The notes beneath the pieces are model-generated. The model had not been told where the DNA came from, did no database searches, and was given only the letters and a program-made list of their open reading frames with translations. A program made the position numbers and the translations under genes. Positions 38,861 to 50,478 of a stretch of DNA of 64,000 bases are shown here, piece by piece; position 1 is the stretch's first letter; the number at the start of each line of letters is the position of its first letter. Source of the stretch: Lamellibrachia satsuma. Lineage: Eukaryota > Annelida > Polychaeta > Sabellida > Siboglinidae. The DNA lies in assembly GCA_033239005.1 (NCBI GenBank), contig BSQZ01000130.1, positions 195,001-259,000 on the forward strand. Reading direction: 5' to 3'.

Positions 38861-39989
38861 AAATAACCTTAAAATAACCTAGTTTTATATTTAAATAAAG
38901 ACGGTAGTATTTAGAAATATTGGAATTCCATAAATATTAATATTATTTATAATAGTATAGTAAGTGTGTGGCTGAAGTCTCAACCTCCCATCTCCCATCT
39001 GCTTTGGGGACCAACCTTCCATCTCCCATCTGCTTTGGGGACCAACCTTCCATCTCCCACCTGACGTCCCACTTCCCGTCATTTTGTCCACCTCCCACCT
39101 AATTTTAGGATCAAAATCCCACCTCCTAGTTCCTATCACACACCCCTCGGTAGTATTGTTTGTAGCATTTAGGATGGTCAAAGATTGTTATTTCCAATGC
39201 AAGTCTTGGAGACCATTTATTTGCATATAGCTTAACTCTAAAATAAGTCCTTCTAATTCTTAATTTACATGTGATAGGCCATATTGAGAGACATACATAT
39301 TGAATCTTAGCCTAGACCAAGGTTCCAAAATGTCACCTTCAAGCTAAAAAAGGTAAACTAGTGCCCTGCATAGGCCCGCAATTAGCAGTTTGTACCAATA
39401 CCCAGTCAGGACCAGGCCCGCAAACTAGAATTTCGGCCTTGGCCCGTTAACGTTTGGCCCAAACCCGGCCACTACAAACCACCAATTTAGAAAAGATAAA
39501 CACATTTTCCTATCATAAAAATAAAACCAAATAAGCTGTATTGTTTTGTAGTGCGGAGTACACATGTAAATAGTCACCATCCGCACAATAGTCACACCCA
39601 CGATAGTTCACCCTATTAATACATTCCATTGGTCCAGAGTCTCACACGATTGTGTCGCCAGCTAATAGTAAGTACGAAAGCACAATGTTGGATTTCCGAG
39701 TTTGGTTATTCTGCTTGTAATTCTGAGCTGACATTTTCCAAGCTTGGAGTTCTGCTTGTTTTTGTGCGCGAAATTATTTACTAGGAGAAGCCTGCCGGCT
39801 TTCAAGGGTTAATGTTTTCAACTTTGTCTCTCAAGTCTAAATTGGTTATACTCCAAACAGCCCAAACTTGGGATAACGCAGGAGTTTGTGATGGACTGTG
39901 CGCATGCGCTGTGGGTCGTACATACAACTAAGAGACTATAGTATCTTTAATGTTGCTGAAAGGGTTTTTATCTGATAGTTTTATTTATT
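38861..39989. other. No gene seen
   Basis: Short tandem CTCCCATCTG block (separately listed), then AT-rich DNA with no supported feature. Confidence 0.4.
38984..39065 (+). repeat. Short direct repeat (about 32 bp, 2-3 copies)
   Basis: CATCTCCCATCTGCTTTGGG then GACCAACCTTC occurs twice in tandem with a third partial copy (CATCTCCCACCTG). Confidence 0.85.
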
Positions 39990-40215
39990 TTATGTATATG
40001 ATATTAGATGAAATGTTGAATAGGTTGGTAATGTGTATGGATACTGTCTCTGTCCTGCCACATGCACACATAGACAGTCTCCATACACAGTGTTGTGAAA
40101 GGGAGTTCTATAATAGCTTCTTGAAATAATTTTGGTTTTTTTATGCTGGTAATTGTTGGTGGAATCATATTCCATATGCGAATGGCTCGGGGATAAAATG
40201 AAAAGCCCATTGTAT
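39990..40215 (-). pseudogene. LINE 3' coding remnant
   Basis: Reads FYPRAIRIWNMIPPTI then FQEAII on the minus strand, the common 'F-PR-x-x-x-WN-x-x-P' end of LINE ORF2. Only the last 70 or so codons remain. Confidence 0.45.
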
Positions 40216-40790
40216 TTATACGGCACCTGGGGTCTAAAGTCCAAGGGTTCGAGAGCGGGTTAGTAGGCCTGGGTGGGTGATCTCAGCTTAAGTTAACCCT
40301 TTCAACCGCACTGCATTTATTAATTTTTGTGTAGCTGACTTAGTTGTTCTCGTAGACTATGTCAATACTTTGTAAATTAATTGACATCACTAATTGTGTC
40401 ATTATTATGTCAGGCTAGGACACTGACTATTTTCGTAATATGAATACTTGACAGTATAGCCAAATCTCTGTAACAAACACACGTTTGCGATTGCGTATCC
40501 CGTCCTTGGATTACATTTTTGTATGTTAACATTTAGTTGCATTATTTTGGTGATTTATCCTGCTATCTTGTTCTACGGACAAAAATGCTTCAGCAGTAAT
40601 TGAACTTTATCACTAGTTATGTTTCTGAAATGTTCAGACTATACCAATTGGTCTGATTTTGAATTATTGTAATCAACTTTGTAAAGTACTATTACATTTC
40701 TAAACGAAGTTTGACATGATAACACAAACATGGCCTCTAGGATAAATACTTCACTAAATCAGAACTACGGGCGTTGTTTAGTAACGTTAC

Positions 40791-41145
40791 CTCAGCGCGG
40801 TGGTCGGGTGGTAGAGCGCCGGGCTTTCGGTCGATGGGACCGGGGTTCGAAACCACCTCCGCCGTTTCGAAACTTGGGCAATTTCGTTCATCCCACTTTG
40901 CCTCTGTCTTTCGGAAGGGACAGTAAAAGCCGTTGGTCCCTTCTATCTGGTGTCTATGCCAGGGGAAGAAAAAATATCGCACCCAGGGAAATGAAAAAAA
41001 AAACCTGTGATGGACTCGTCTAGAGAAGGACACTCTTAAAAACCAGGAGGACCACATTGGAAATAAGTTTAATTACGCTTTAATGTGTTATCCTCGGTAT
41101 CATTGGATACCTAAAAACATCAATCAATCAATCAAATCAAAAGAA
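40791..41145 (+). mobile_element. tRNA-derived SINE
   Basis: Head resembles a tRNA: A box TGGTCGGGTGGTAGAGCGCC (40801) and B box GGGTTCGAAACC (about 40852). The body has the conserved-looking TCTTTCGGAAGGGACAGTAA and GCCGTTGGTCCC, and the element ends in a CAATCAATCAAT tail near 41125. The B box spacing and tail make RNA polymerase III-driven origin likely. Confidence 0.75.
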
Positions 41146-41329
41146 GCTTTGAAAGGTTGTGACGATAGGGGGCGCTACTCTGTGGCGACCAGCAGCTGTT
41201 CGACTCTCGCTTTATTTGTTATATTATTGTTCTATGACGCTTGTTTTGTGGTCACCGTATGCACTGTGATTATTCTGTGTTCATGAGTAATCGCTTATAT
41301 GATATTCGTCCACATCGCACGTAATGAAG

Positions 41330-42640
41330 AGTTTTGAAAAAAAATGTCAATACCATGATCATGAACCGTACAGTGCATCTTCTAGACCCCCTACAATTTG
41401 CGTATCGGCCTGGGAGAGGAGTGGAGGACGCAGTCGCTTCTTTGCTAAACTTTGTACCTTGTCATCTTGAGAAAGCCAAAACTCATGACAGAGATCTCAA
41501 CCTTGATCTGAATTATGTTTTTAATACTATGCAGCCTTACCTGCTTTATCAAAACAATTATTTCTGAGTTTGAACTTGAGTCTGACTTGGTCGTATGGAT
41601 GCTTGAATTGTTGGTGGGAAGACCCCAACAGGTTCGTGTGAATGACACCATGTCTAGTGTGAAGGTTGTGTCCACTTGTACACCCCAAGGATGTGTCTTG
41701 TCCCCCCTGTTGTACATCTTGTATACCAATGACTGCAGGAGAACCCATCCCAATAGGTTTCTTATTAAATTATCAGATTACACACCTTTACTCAGGTTGC
41801 TGTTTAATGAAGACTTTCCACGGTCCCGTTGTAGAGGACTTTGTTGATTGATGTGATAAATCGTGTTTGTGCCTGAATGCAACAAAAAGACAAAGATAAC
41901 AAATATAAGGTGGAGGTAGTTGACGAATACAAATACCTCAGTACGATTATTGACAACAGACTGAGGTGGGATCGTCGCTGTAGCGCTACGTATAAAAAGT
42001 GCCAGCAGCGTCTATAATGTCTAACGAAGCTTCGTTCCTTTAACACTGATAATACAATTTTTTCCATGTTTTGTCGTTTTCTTGTATATGTTGGTTTGAC
42101 GTCAGACACAAAGACAAGAATAATCTGCAGCGAATTGTAAAAATCAGCAGCAAAGTGACTGGTACGACACAATCCACTCTCCCTGTTCTATATGAAAAGC
42201 AGGTATTGCGGAAAGCGGCTCGCATTCTGGCTGACAGCATATTTTGCATGAGGAATACGTCCTTCTGCCTTCATCTAGACGGTTTAGAAATGTTACATGC
42301 AAAAAAAATAGAAAACGGCTATCGTTTATTGTTATGTCTGTTCGACATCTAAATAACCCTTCTCTCTAACGTTGCTTCTGAACCAGTCTTCTGTGCTTTA
42401 GCTATATTGCTGATATTTATTTATTATAAGGTTGTATGTGTGTACTGGCGCGAATGCTCGCGTGTGCGTGTTCTTTAGCAGTGTTTATATGTTATTATTT
42501 ATTACATTCCACTGTGATAATATTTTGTTTGTGATGCGACGACCAAAATTAGGTTTATCATTATTACGTTTGTAATTATGTATTTTATTTTATGAACTCT
42601 GCACAAAAAGTTCACTCCATGGGACAATAAAGTATTGTTG
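41330..42640 (+). pseudogene. Decayed LINE reverse transcriptase and 3' end
   Basis: Plus strand: LLDPLQFAYRPGRGVEDAVA, then, after a frameshift near 41530, ELLVGRPQQVRVND, TPQGCVLSPLLYILYTND, a damaged SDYT where the catalytic FADD would be, and VVDEYKYLSTIIDN, LRWD. Ends near CAATAAAG (about 42625) and a GTTGTTGTC tail. Confidence 0.65.
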
Positions 42641-43389
42641 TTGTCGTTATTGACAACTCAAAGAGAGAAGGATAAATTGGAGGTAGCTGACGTAGCACCA
42701 ACCTTATCATGCATCACTTGGTATGAATTACTGGAAACAAGACGACTCAGCCTGGATAACCTTACACTAGCGAGAAGCGCATTAATCGATGGCAAAGAGA
42801 TGTTCAGAGAAAGGATACAACAGACGGAGGAAGAAAATATGCGGACGATGGAGGGGAAAAATGCATAATTCAAGAATATGAGAAGAAACAAAAGCACCAC
42901 GAAGGAGCAAACATGATGCGGTTTGATGATAATGATGAAGATGAATTATTAAGGATGACCGCATTCATGTTGACCAAATGCCGCAAGTCGCAATAAATAA
43001 TAATAATAAGTAACTTCTATGGCGCCTATATCCTCAAGAGCTCAGAGGCGCAACAAAACAGAATCATTAAGCATAATCGTGAACAGGGACGCACAAGAGT
43101 CATTATCAGAACGATTTATGGTGGAAATGTAATTTGGAATAAATATGTATTGAGTTTTTTTTCGGAAGATAGCTATAGTTTCAGATGTTTTCAAAGTGTT
43201 TCAAAGTTACGTTTTGTTTTAGGCACAATAATAAGTTGTTGTGAAATTGATCATCTGAGCTGCCTACGGACATTTGAAAGAGGCAAGATGCAGGAGGGTG
43301 GTTGTTGTGTAGATAGAGCACGACATGTAAGAGTGGACAGCTTAAAATTAATTCGATAAGTAACAGAAAATCAGAGTAACTGCTTAAGT
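42641..43389. other. Unassigned frame and SINE-like tail
   Basis: A 77-codon frame (42635-42868) with LETRRLSLDNLTLARSAL and an acidic C-terminus is unassigned and could be a mobile-element remnant. AATAATAATAATAAG plus CTTCTATGGCGCCTATATCC at 42995-43032 looks like a SINE/L2 tail in reverse. Confidence 0.3.
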
Positions 43390-44060
43390 AGTGGTAGTGA
43401 TGGTGAAGACCGAGGCGTCCTGAGTACCACACGTGCCAGACAAGTTTTTATGATTAGTAATGATTTGACTGAGAGGCGTAGTATATAAGCTAAACAAAAC
43501 AGGACCAAGATCGGATTCTTGCGGCACTCCGAATGGAAGGTGTTGTGGGCAGGATAGTGTGCCAGATATGTTAATGCTTTGTTGTCTGTCTGGAAAATAT
43601 GATTTGAACCACCGAAGAGCTGTGCCAGAAATACCAAAAATGTATATGAAGGCGTTGTAAAAGGATTACATTATCAATTGTATCGAAAGCAGCTGAGAGA
43701 TCTAGTAAAGTGAGTGCTGTGACTTTGCTATTGTCCATGTTGCCAACTATATACTTGTGTATCTTGAGTGCCGTTTTGGTAGAGTGGAATCGTTTATATG
43801 CAGACTGTAGATCATTTGATAAATGATGTTTATAAATACGTTCACGAAGACGATTAGCAAAATTTTTCTAATACATTTGACAGAAAACTGAGATTACAGA
43901 TAGGACGATAATTCTTTAGGTGATTTTTACACAGAGTTTGTTTTTTAATAAGAGGATTTACAAGAGCTTGTTTGAAATTCCATGGGATGGGGAATGCGTG
44001 GCACTGAGGAAACTAATCAAACGTATCACACATTTGACAAGAAATCCCTCATCAACGTAC
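43390..44060 (-). pseudogene. Decayed LINE reverse transcriptase fragment
   Basis: Minus strand recalls WFKSYFPDRQQSI, LPFGVPQxSDLGPVLFSLY and TPL, with flanking damaged RT. One of several independent old LINE insertions in this region. Confidence 0.5.
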
Positions 44061-44129
44061 ACCCCAAAGATGGTATCTATGATGCTGGACCCTTAGGTAT
44101 GTTAGTGGTATGAGCTCGCAAGAAACAGG

Positions 44130-44395
44130 ACGTGGTGACCAATCATATATCTACCGATAACCCGACTAGTCACCGATATCCTCCAGTTGTCGGGACACGT
44201 GAACTAGTAAACAAATGTACTCCTGTCGGCGGGATATGTGACCTAGTTGGAAAAAATGTATACCCGCTAGATGATCCCGAATTGCATCGTAAAAAGGGAA
44301 TCATGCCCAAAACATGCCCAAACTCTCCAATAGAGAAAGTTGGACTAGTTTACAAATACACCCCGGTCGGCGTGAAACGTGAACTAGTTCGAGAG
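44130..44395 (+). repeat. Degenerate roughly 42-bp repeats left of the transposon
   Basis: CGTGAACTAGT, GTCGGCGKGA and ACAAATRYAC recur three to four times, giving an open frame of 103 codons with PVGGICDLV/PVGVKRELV periodicity. Probably repeat rather than gene; a real repetitive protein fragment cannot be excluded. Confidence 0.4.
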
Positions 44396-44398
44396 AGC

Positions 44399-44716
44399 GT
44401 TGATATACCAACCAATGAAAACGCGAAGATAGTTACGCGTTGAATTAAATAGTAACGCGTTGATATACCAACCAATGAAAACGCGAAGATAGTTACGCGT
44501 TGAATTAAATAGTAACGCGTTGATATATCAACCAATGACAACGCGAAGAAAGTTACGCGTTGAATTAAATAGTAACGCGTTGATATATCAACCAATGACA
44601 ACTCGTTTAGCTACGCATCAGATGGTGAACCAATGCAAGTTAGTCTTAGTTACGCATCATGAACAACAAACGGCGGTAATTTACAGTAATAGGACTATAT
44701 GTACGTACGAAAATAG
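44399..44716 (+). repeat. Left terminal inverted repeat: 60-bp tandem array plus unique inner block
   Basis: A little over three 60-bp units (44399-44600), each with GTTGATAT[AC][TC]CAACC, AACGCGAAGATAG and two ACGCGT palindromes around GAATTAAATAGTA, then about 115 bp of unique sequence to CGTACGAAAATAG at 44716. The right end matches in reverse orientation. Confidence 0.85.
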
Positions 44717-45250
44717 CTATACGCTGGCCACATCCCGCTCAACGTACATTAAGAAATGCCCCCTCGCCGCATCCAAGGAGCACAAGAGCGCATAGAGAGA
44801 AATTCTAATTCGGCGTTATTCCTGACAAGATTTAAACGTACAGTCGATGACTGCCTCCGCCTTGCCACAACCGACCACCTCCCGGCTTCAACTCGAGCAG
44901 CATGCATAACCCGGTAGGTATCAATGGCTTCATTAATCCTTTTGTCAAGTTTCCGCATACCGTTTCGTTTTGGGGGACCAATTGGCTGTATAACACTGTA
45001 ACGTAGACCGTTTGTTTTAAATGCGATCACTCAAAAATGCAAACGTCAGATGCACAAAATCAGACAATTAATGGTCTCGGTGACTACTTTTACACCACAG
45101 CTACAATGTTGTTTTTTGGTCAAGGTCTTGTCAGTTATGTAGATAAATGAAAATGCTAATAATAAGGCAATATAAATGTCATAATGTAATTACTAATGCA
45201 ATGTAAAATCTATTCATATATATTCCTAAATGTAAGTTGTTCTCTTAAAG

Positions 45251-45381
45251 ATTGGAAGCACTAGAAAGGCATACAAGGAGGGCAAATGGAACATTGTTAC
45301 AAGAGAATGCTGCCCAGCAATTACTGGAGTTGCTGAGGCCAATTAAAGAAGAGTTTAAGAAAGGAAATGGTGAAGACCAAG
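45251..45381 (+). CDS. Transposase exon 1 of those found: Leu/Glu-rich helix
   Basis: Acceptor TTAAAG, donor CAAG|GTAAGA. Reads LEALERHTRRANGTLLQ and on into a likely amphipathic helix. It lacks a start codon in frame, so a further 5' exon is expected between 44717 and 45250. Confidence 0.6.
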
Positions 45382-48222
45382 GTAAGACAGCAAATTAAGT
45401 TAATTTTAATATCGTACACAAACTACTCAATGTGCATTGCATGGTCTCACAGACTTAAATGCTATGCATATTGTTTCGTGAATTGAAACAGCACAAAATT
45501 GCTAAATCATCTAAAGAAACTACTTTGCCATTAGAGCCGGAACGATACACGGGTGTTACCTTGTCCACGTCATAAATAAACGTGTTTTACTGTTGTTGTA
45601 TCATTCTAGTCAGTGCAGTCTGTATCGCGATATGTATCGTATCGTGAACTCTGTACAGCTATACGTATCGTATCGTGAAGCAGTGTATCGTTCCGGAAGT
45701 AATTGCTATGTAAGCTCACTTCCATATCAACCGTATCATCACACTCATTATTTCAAGTGGTTGCATGGTAATCTGCTGTTATGCTTGTATGTTGCAGTGC
45801 GGCGCGGTTACCATTCTGAACGGACGGAGGCACCAAGATCAACGCGAGGTGCCCCAAGATTTGCCATCACTAATCAACAGCTTAGTTTCTTGGTCCAATG
45901 TGGGTTTACTGCACCACGCATGAGTCAGCTGCTTTGCGTCTCTTTAAGGACTGTTAAACGGAGGTTAAGGTAACTAATATTAGTTTGACTATATGCTTAA
46001 TTTGTTTCCGCTATGTATTTCCAAGAATCATCTGTATTTGGGGTAGTTGTTTAAGCCACTATCACTTTAACTTAATGTCATATTCAGAGTCATTTTGTTT
46101 AGTATTTGAAATTACATTATTATCTAGCAGTGAATCTGTTTCAAAATAACTACTGCCAAAACCTACTCCCTACTGCATATGGTATTTCTGACTTATATTT
46201 GTATAAAAAGCTATCCTGTGCCAATTGGATACTGACATAAAGCACATATCAGTTCATGTCACACTAGATAATAATAATATATACGCCTTTGAGAAAAACA
46301 AAATGCATGGGTATATCCTTATTTTATTTTTAAAGAAATAACTGGTCTTAACAAAATTAGTAATTTCACTTTAAAATTCTGCATGACCATTCAATGTTTT
46401 GTTATTGGAAATGCAGTGTGAAACCTTTAAGAACTCACTGATTTTATGCACCGGTCATTGTATTATGTCTAAAGTCATAGGTGGCATTTGAACAATGTGT
46501 CATGCTTCTTACTTAGTCCTTCATTCAACTTATAATTGTGTGGTTCTGTGACTTGTGTACTACATAATTATGATGTCGATATAAAAAAAGTTGTAAATAA
46601 ATTTCAGAACATTTGGCTTGAGCCTCAGGGGAGGATTCACTCGCATGTCTGATAATGAGCTAGACCGAACCGTGAAGAACTGCATTGGTGAGAATCAGCG
46701 AATTGGTCCAAATGCAGTAAAAGCAAGACTATTCTCGCAGGACATCAATGTGCAGAGGTGGCGGGTGCGAGATAGCATGATGCGTGTGGACGAAGGAGGC
46801 ATTGCTCTCAGAGCTGCAATGACCATTCAGCATCGCACATATGCTGTTGCTGGCCCTAACTCTGTCTGGCACATAGACGGCAACCATAAGCTAATCAGGT
46901 AAAAAATCATTTAATGACATGGTTAAAATTAGTAAAATGCTGCTTTGTTATCACATATTTAGCTTTTCGAAAAAATTGCTAGGTAATGCCATGTCATTGC
47001 ATGACATAGTACACCTTGCAAATTCATATGGCAGAAATATAGACAACATAAAAGAACCAAATGGCAATTTTAGTTTATATATAGGAGGAAAACCGTACAA
47101 TGGTGTAATGAAAGTGTTGTATTAGTCAAGACCTTGTCTGATTAATAGCATGGCATTGTATATTACTATCCTTGTAAATGCACAACTACAAACAGTGGCA
47201 ATTTGAGTTGTTATGAACATCATGAACACAATACATTGGTACAATACTGCTACTAAAGAACTACTAAATAACACCATGAACACAATAGATTGGTACAATA
47301 CTGCTACTAACTAACTACTAAATAACACCATGAACACAATAGATTGGTACAATACTGCTACTAACTACTAAATAACATCATGAACACAATACATTGGTAC
47401 ACTACTGCTACTAAATAAAGTAACACAGTAATTCTAAATTGAAAGAGATAAATCTTTATGCAACATTACTTTTGCAGGTGGAAATTCGTGATTCATGGAG
47501 GAATTGATGGATTCAGTCGTTTGCTTGTTTTCCTGCACGCCTCCTCTAACAACAAGAAATGCACAGTACTGAAGCACTTTCTCACGGCCACAAGCACATA
47601 TGGTCTACCCTCAAGGGTGCGTGTTGACCATGGTGGAGAAAACAATGACATCTGTGATTTGATGGAGTTACTGCGAGGAAGAGGAAGAGGATCTGCAATA
47701 AAAGGAACTAGTGTGCACAATCAGCGCATCGAACGGGTTTGGGTAGACACCTGGAATGGGGCCACCAATTTATACTATGATCTTTTTCACTTCCTTGAAG
47801 ATCAAGGTTCTCTTGACATCAATAATCAGCAGCACTTGTGGGCACTGCGTTATGTATTTCTGCCCAGGATTAATCGCGAGTTGCAGGCCTTTGTTGCACA
47901 GTGGAACAATCATGGCGTGAGAACTGAACACTACCAGACGCCATTACAGCTGTTTGTAGGGCGCAGTCTGGAGCTCGCCAACACAGACCTGACAGCCGTG
48001 CATGACATGTTCAGGGAGTCAGACAATGTGTCTACTTCAGGAGTAGTAGATGAGATCGAGTGGGATGAGTCTGGGACAGTGGACGTAGGTGAAGTGCCAT
48101 GTCCAATCTCTGACCAGGCATTGCAGAGATTGCAACAAACAGTTGATCCGCTATCTGACTCTCCAGAACTTGGCATTGATCTGTACATGCAAGCCTGTCA
48201 CTTTCTAGCAGACAATGTGTAG
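45251..48222 (+). CDS. DD34E integrase-type transposase (4 exons found, N-terminus incomplete)
   Basis: Exons 45251-45381, 45798-45969, 46608-46898 and 47478-48222, all GT-AG and frame-consistent; together about 446 residues. An upstream start exon must supply two bases and was not found. Order: Leu-rich segment (NAAQQLLELLRPIKEEF); helix-turn-helix (APRMSQLLCVSLRTVKRRLR); second DNA-binding-like part (IGPNAVKARL, RWRVRDSMMRVD); catalytic core. The catalytic residues are Asp in WHIDGNHK, Asp in RVDHGGEN and Glu in NQRIERVW, with spacing D-56-D-34-E. This matches the rve/IS3-like core of IS3EU-type proteins known to me from fish genomes. It should cut and join the 44399/58796 ends. A polyadenylation signal follows near 48383. 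No stop or frameshift is seen in the four exons. Confidence 0.82.
45537..45697. mobile_element. 161-bp MITE nested in transposase intron 1
   Basis: Perfect-looking inverted ends CCGGAACGATACAC (left) and GTGTATCGTTCCGG (right), with internal GTATCGTATCGTGA repeats. No ORF. Confidence 0.6.
45798..45969 (+). CDS. Transposase exon 2: helix-turn-helix
   Basis: Acceptor GTTGCAG, donor AAG|GTAACT. Contains RFAITNQQLSFLVQCGFT then a resolvase/IS-like HTH (MSQLLCVSLRTVKRRL). Phase 1 in, phase 2 out, fitting its neighbours. Confidence 0.75.
46608..46898 (+). CDS. Transposase exon 3: DNA-binding region and first catalytic Asp
   Basis: Acceptor TTTCAG, donor CAG|GTAAAA. Joins in frame to exon 2 (arginine codon split AG|A) and to exon 4 (arginine split AG|G). 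Ends YAVAGPNSVWHIDGNHKLI, with the first Asp of the triad. Confidence 0.85.
47213..47430 (+). repeat. Roughly 50-bp tandem repeat in transposase intron 3, 4 copies
   Basis: Unit with CATGAACACAATAGATTGGT and ACAATACTGCTACTAACTA; copies differ by small indels. Confidence 0.85.
47478..48222 (+). CDS. Transposase exon 4: most of the DDE catalytic core and C-terminus
   Basis: Acceptor TTTGCAG; 248 codons. Begins WKFVIHGGIDGFSRLLVFL just after the first catalytic Asp (in exon 3), then carries VDHGGEN (second Asp) and QRIERVWVD (Glu). The post-catalytic stretch VFLPRINRELQAFVAQWN is typical of this transposase family. The acidic tail (EIEWDESGTVDVGE) has no assigned role. Confidence 0.88.
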
Positions 48223-48380
48223 TATGAAATGCATCACTGCTATTTCTAGGTCACTGGGGCAATGTGTCAAATTAACAATTGAGTAGCCGATTCAACATGT
48301 TCCTTAACAATAGTTATTAGTCAATCTGCACCTGGTGGTTAAAGGTGTCTAATTATACACTGCATGCTGGTAGAAGTCAT

Positions 48381-48388
48381 AAATAAAG
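48381..48388 (+). terminator. Polyadenylation signal of the transposase gene
   Basis: AATAAA in the context CATAAATAAAGG, about 160 nt after the stop. Confidence 0.45.
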
Positions 48389-48706
48389 GTATGGCAATGA
48401 TCAATTTCCAATAGCTTTTGATTACTTTTTGAATAACTTTTTTGTGACTTTTTTAATCCAATTATATAATCTACAAAAAAATCATAACAAACCATTATAG
48501 TTAAAAAGTAACACGGTACCCCCAGTTTTTATTATTTAGATTATTCTACAAACAATTTGCCATATCTATCCGCAAAAATAACACTCTAATAACATTATAT
48601 TAATCAATAGGTTTACTTTCCACTTTAGCTAGAAAGAAACATGTTATGACAGTGAAATCTGATGTGATGTAAACACCAGAAGACGACAGATCTGCACACG
48701 GATTCG

Positions 48707-49228
48707 TCACACCATGTTAGTTTCATACGCAGATCTGTCATTCAATAAGTGAAACCACTCCCGTTTCATTTCTGCCCTTGAGGTATAGGATGTGGGCAGC
48801 TCTACTAGTGGCCCACACATATGGACCCTAGGCAAACGGGACAAACCTGTTGCCTGGAAAAAAGCTACCTTTATATTGTCCTGTGGCATCATCTCAGAGC
48901 CAGTGACATAGAGCAGGAAGTCAGCCAGCTCCTCGGGCTCCATCGCTCGGACTATGGAGCAGAACATATGGAGAGCCCGCAGGTCTTCTGCTCTCATCAT
49001 AGCTTCATTTTCAGCAATGATGCATGCCGCGACTGCTGCTGCAGTTGGTCGCAGTTTAACATACATAACTGTCACCTTCTCCACAGTCAACTGGGAGAAG
49101 AACAAGGCAGCAAATTCTTCTGGAATCCCCTGCCTCATCCTCCTAATGAATTTGGCTGGCCTCTCCACCAGCACCTCGCGCGCAATTGTGAGGAGATCCT
49201 CATTCAGTGTACCGTTGGTTGGTCTTCG
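48707..49228 (-). CDS. HECT C-lobe exon with active-site cysteine
   Basis: Acceptor ATTACAG; 173 codons and TGA. Contains LADFLLYVTGSEMMPQ and LPRVHMCGPLVELPTSY, the HECT C-lobe with its catalytic Cys. The usual Thr before that Cys is Met here. A TTTATT (AATAAA on the minus strand) lies at 48528-48533. Confidence 0.88.
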   Translation of the reverse strand, partial: RRPTNGTLNEDLLTIAREVLVERPAKFIRRMRQGIPEEFAALFFSQLTVEKVTVMYVKLRPTAAAVAACIIAENEAMMRAEDLRALHMFCSIVRAMEPEELADFLLYVTGSEMMPQDNIKVAFFQATGLSRLPRVHMCGPLVELPTSYTSRAEMKREWFHLLNDRSAYETNMV

Positions 49229-49670
49229 CTGTAATGAAAATATTAAATTAAGAAAACTACTCTCACACAGAGAATAATGCACTGAATACTTGTCTTCGAG
49301 AATCAATCTATACAGGTGTACATGTGTATTTGATTACTAGTTGCCACATAATTGAATCATTGCACATTTTTGCTAAATAATCATATTCAAATAATTTCTA
49401 TAAAAATTACTTTTCTTAGACACACACCAGTTAATTATTATTTAGACTATTAATAAAATTCACTTAGAAAACATTTACATAAAAATAATTGTTATCCACA
49501 AATTCACTTGAACAACCATGAGTTGAACATTACATTAAAAAAAATCAAGACACCCAGTGGAGAGATTTAGTTATACGTCTGTTACCATGAGAATGGTCTG
49601 ATGGAAACAAGTTCCATATTTAAATTGGTATTGTTATGTCTTAGCCTATTTATGGCACCTACAAACTTAC

Positions 49671-50209
49671 CTGCATCCCATACAGAGCATAGAAATTCAG
49701 GAGTTCTTCCTGGTCACTGTCACTGAGGTCGCTGAAGCTTCCCAGTGCACGTGTCAGCAGTGCCCTGTCGTCTTGACACAGGTACAACATGAAGTCTGGC
49801 AAGAGTACCTCATCAGACACCTCGTCCTCTCCAAAGGCAATTTGGAGCAGGGTGCAGCGACATAGCCGTGGAGGTACCTGATGCAACAAGGCAACAGTGT
49901 GGCAAAGAAGACGACCAACTTGGATAAACTTCTTCTCATCTGCCCTTGATCGATGTAGGGGCAGATATGGAATTGCATAATCTTCACCGGTGAAGTAGGG
50001 CCGAAAAACTTCTGCCCAAGTCATTGTTAGAAACTCCTTTGTCAACCCTCCAAAGTCCAGGCCATCTTCTCCGATAAACGAAACTTTCAATCACTTTGTC
50101 AGAACGGTTGGGGTGTCGTACACATGTAGAAATGTGGATGGTATGTCATTCCTATGAAGAATGACTTCTTCATCCGTGTACTGAACAAGATCAGCGACTG
50201 ACTGAAAGG
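49671..50209 (-). CDS. HECT N-lobe exon with in-frame TGA
   Basis: Acceptor TTTCAG, donor CAG|GTAAGT, 539 nt. Reads SVADLVQYTDEEVILHR, then a TGA (50091-50093) between VLTK and LKVSFIGEDGLDFGGLTKEF. The latter is the conserved V-x-F-x-GE-x-G-x-D-x-GG-x-x-x-EF entry of the HECT domain. The frame is otherwise open to YALYGMQ. A CGA-to-TGA transition would explain the stop. Confidence 0.85.
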
Positions 50210-50251
50210 CTGAAACAGTAATCAGTGAAATGGGTACATTCCGAGTCAAAG

Positions 50252-50420
50252 CGAGACACTGCAGCTCGATAGGATTTTTTTGCATAGCTAGTGCATTTTT
50301 TTCTGCCCAAACTGTAGAGTGGGTCTTACCGAGTAAAACATATATTTAACCTTTTTCTGCCGGACCCGCATTTCCATGGTAAAAAAAAATGGCTGCCATT
50401 TTGAACAAATGTTGGCAAAT
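50252..50420. repeat. Intronic repeat, copy 1 (copy 2 at 52747-52920)
   Basis: The two stretches share GAGACAC, GCAGCTCG, GGATTTTTTTG, TTTGTAGAGTGGGT or CTGTAGAGTGGGT, and CATTTCCATGGTA followed by AAAATGGC, with moderate divergence. An old duplication inside the HECT gene; a related CCCATGGAAATGGTGGCC occurs at 53915 and 55035. Confidence 0.65.
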
Positions 50421-50478
50421 TGAGAATCAATGCCATTTTTTAAAAATATATCATTATAATTTACTTAATATAACTTAC

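Noticed and set aside
44399..44600. CRISPR or satellite interpretation of the 60-bp repeats
   Set aside because: Units abut without spacers, and an inverted matching array with a shared unique inner block occurs 14 kb away, which fits transposon ends better.
44749..45030. 93-residue minus-strand frame just inside the left transposon end
   Set aside because: No motif or splice support; the fitting transposase exons lie on the plus strand. It was kept in mind as possible cargo but is not supportable.
48821..49277. Plus-strand ORFs opposite the HECT C-lobe
   Set aside because: Shadows; the minus frame has clear HECT motifs.
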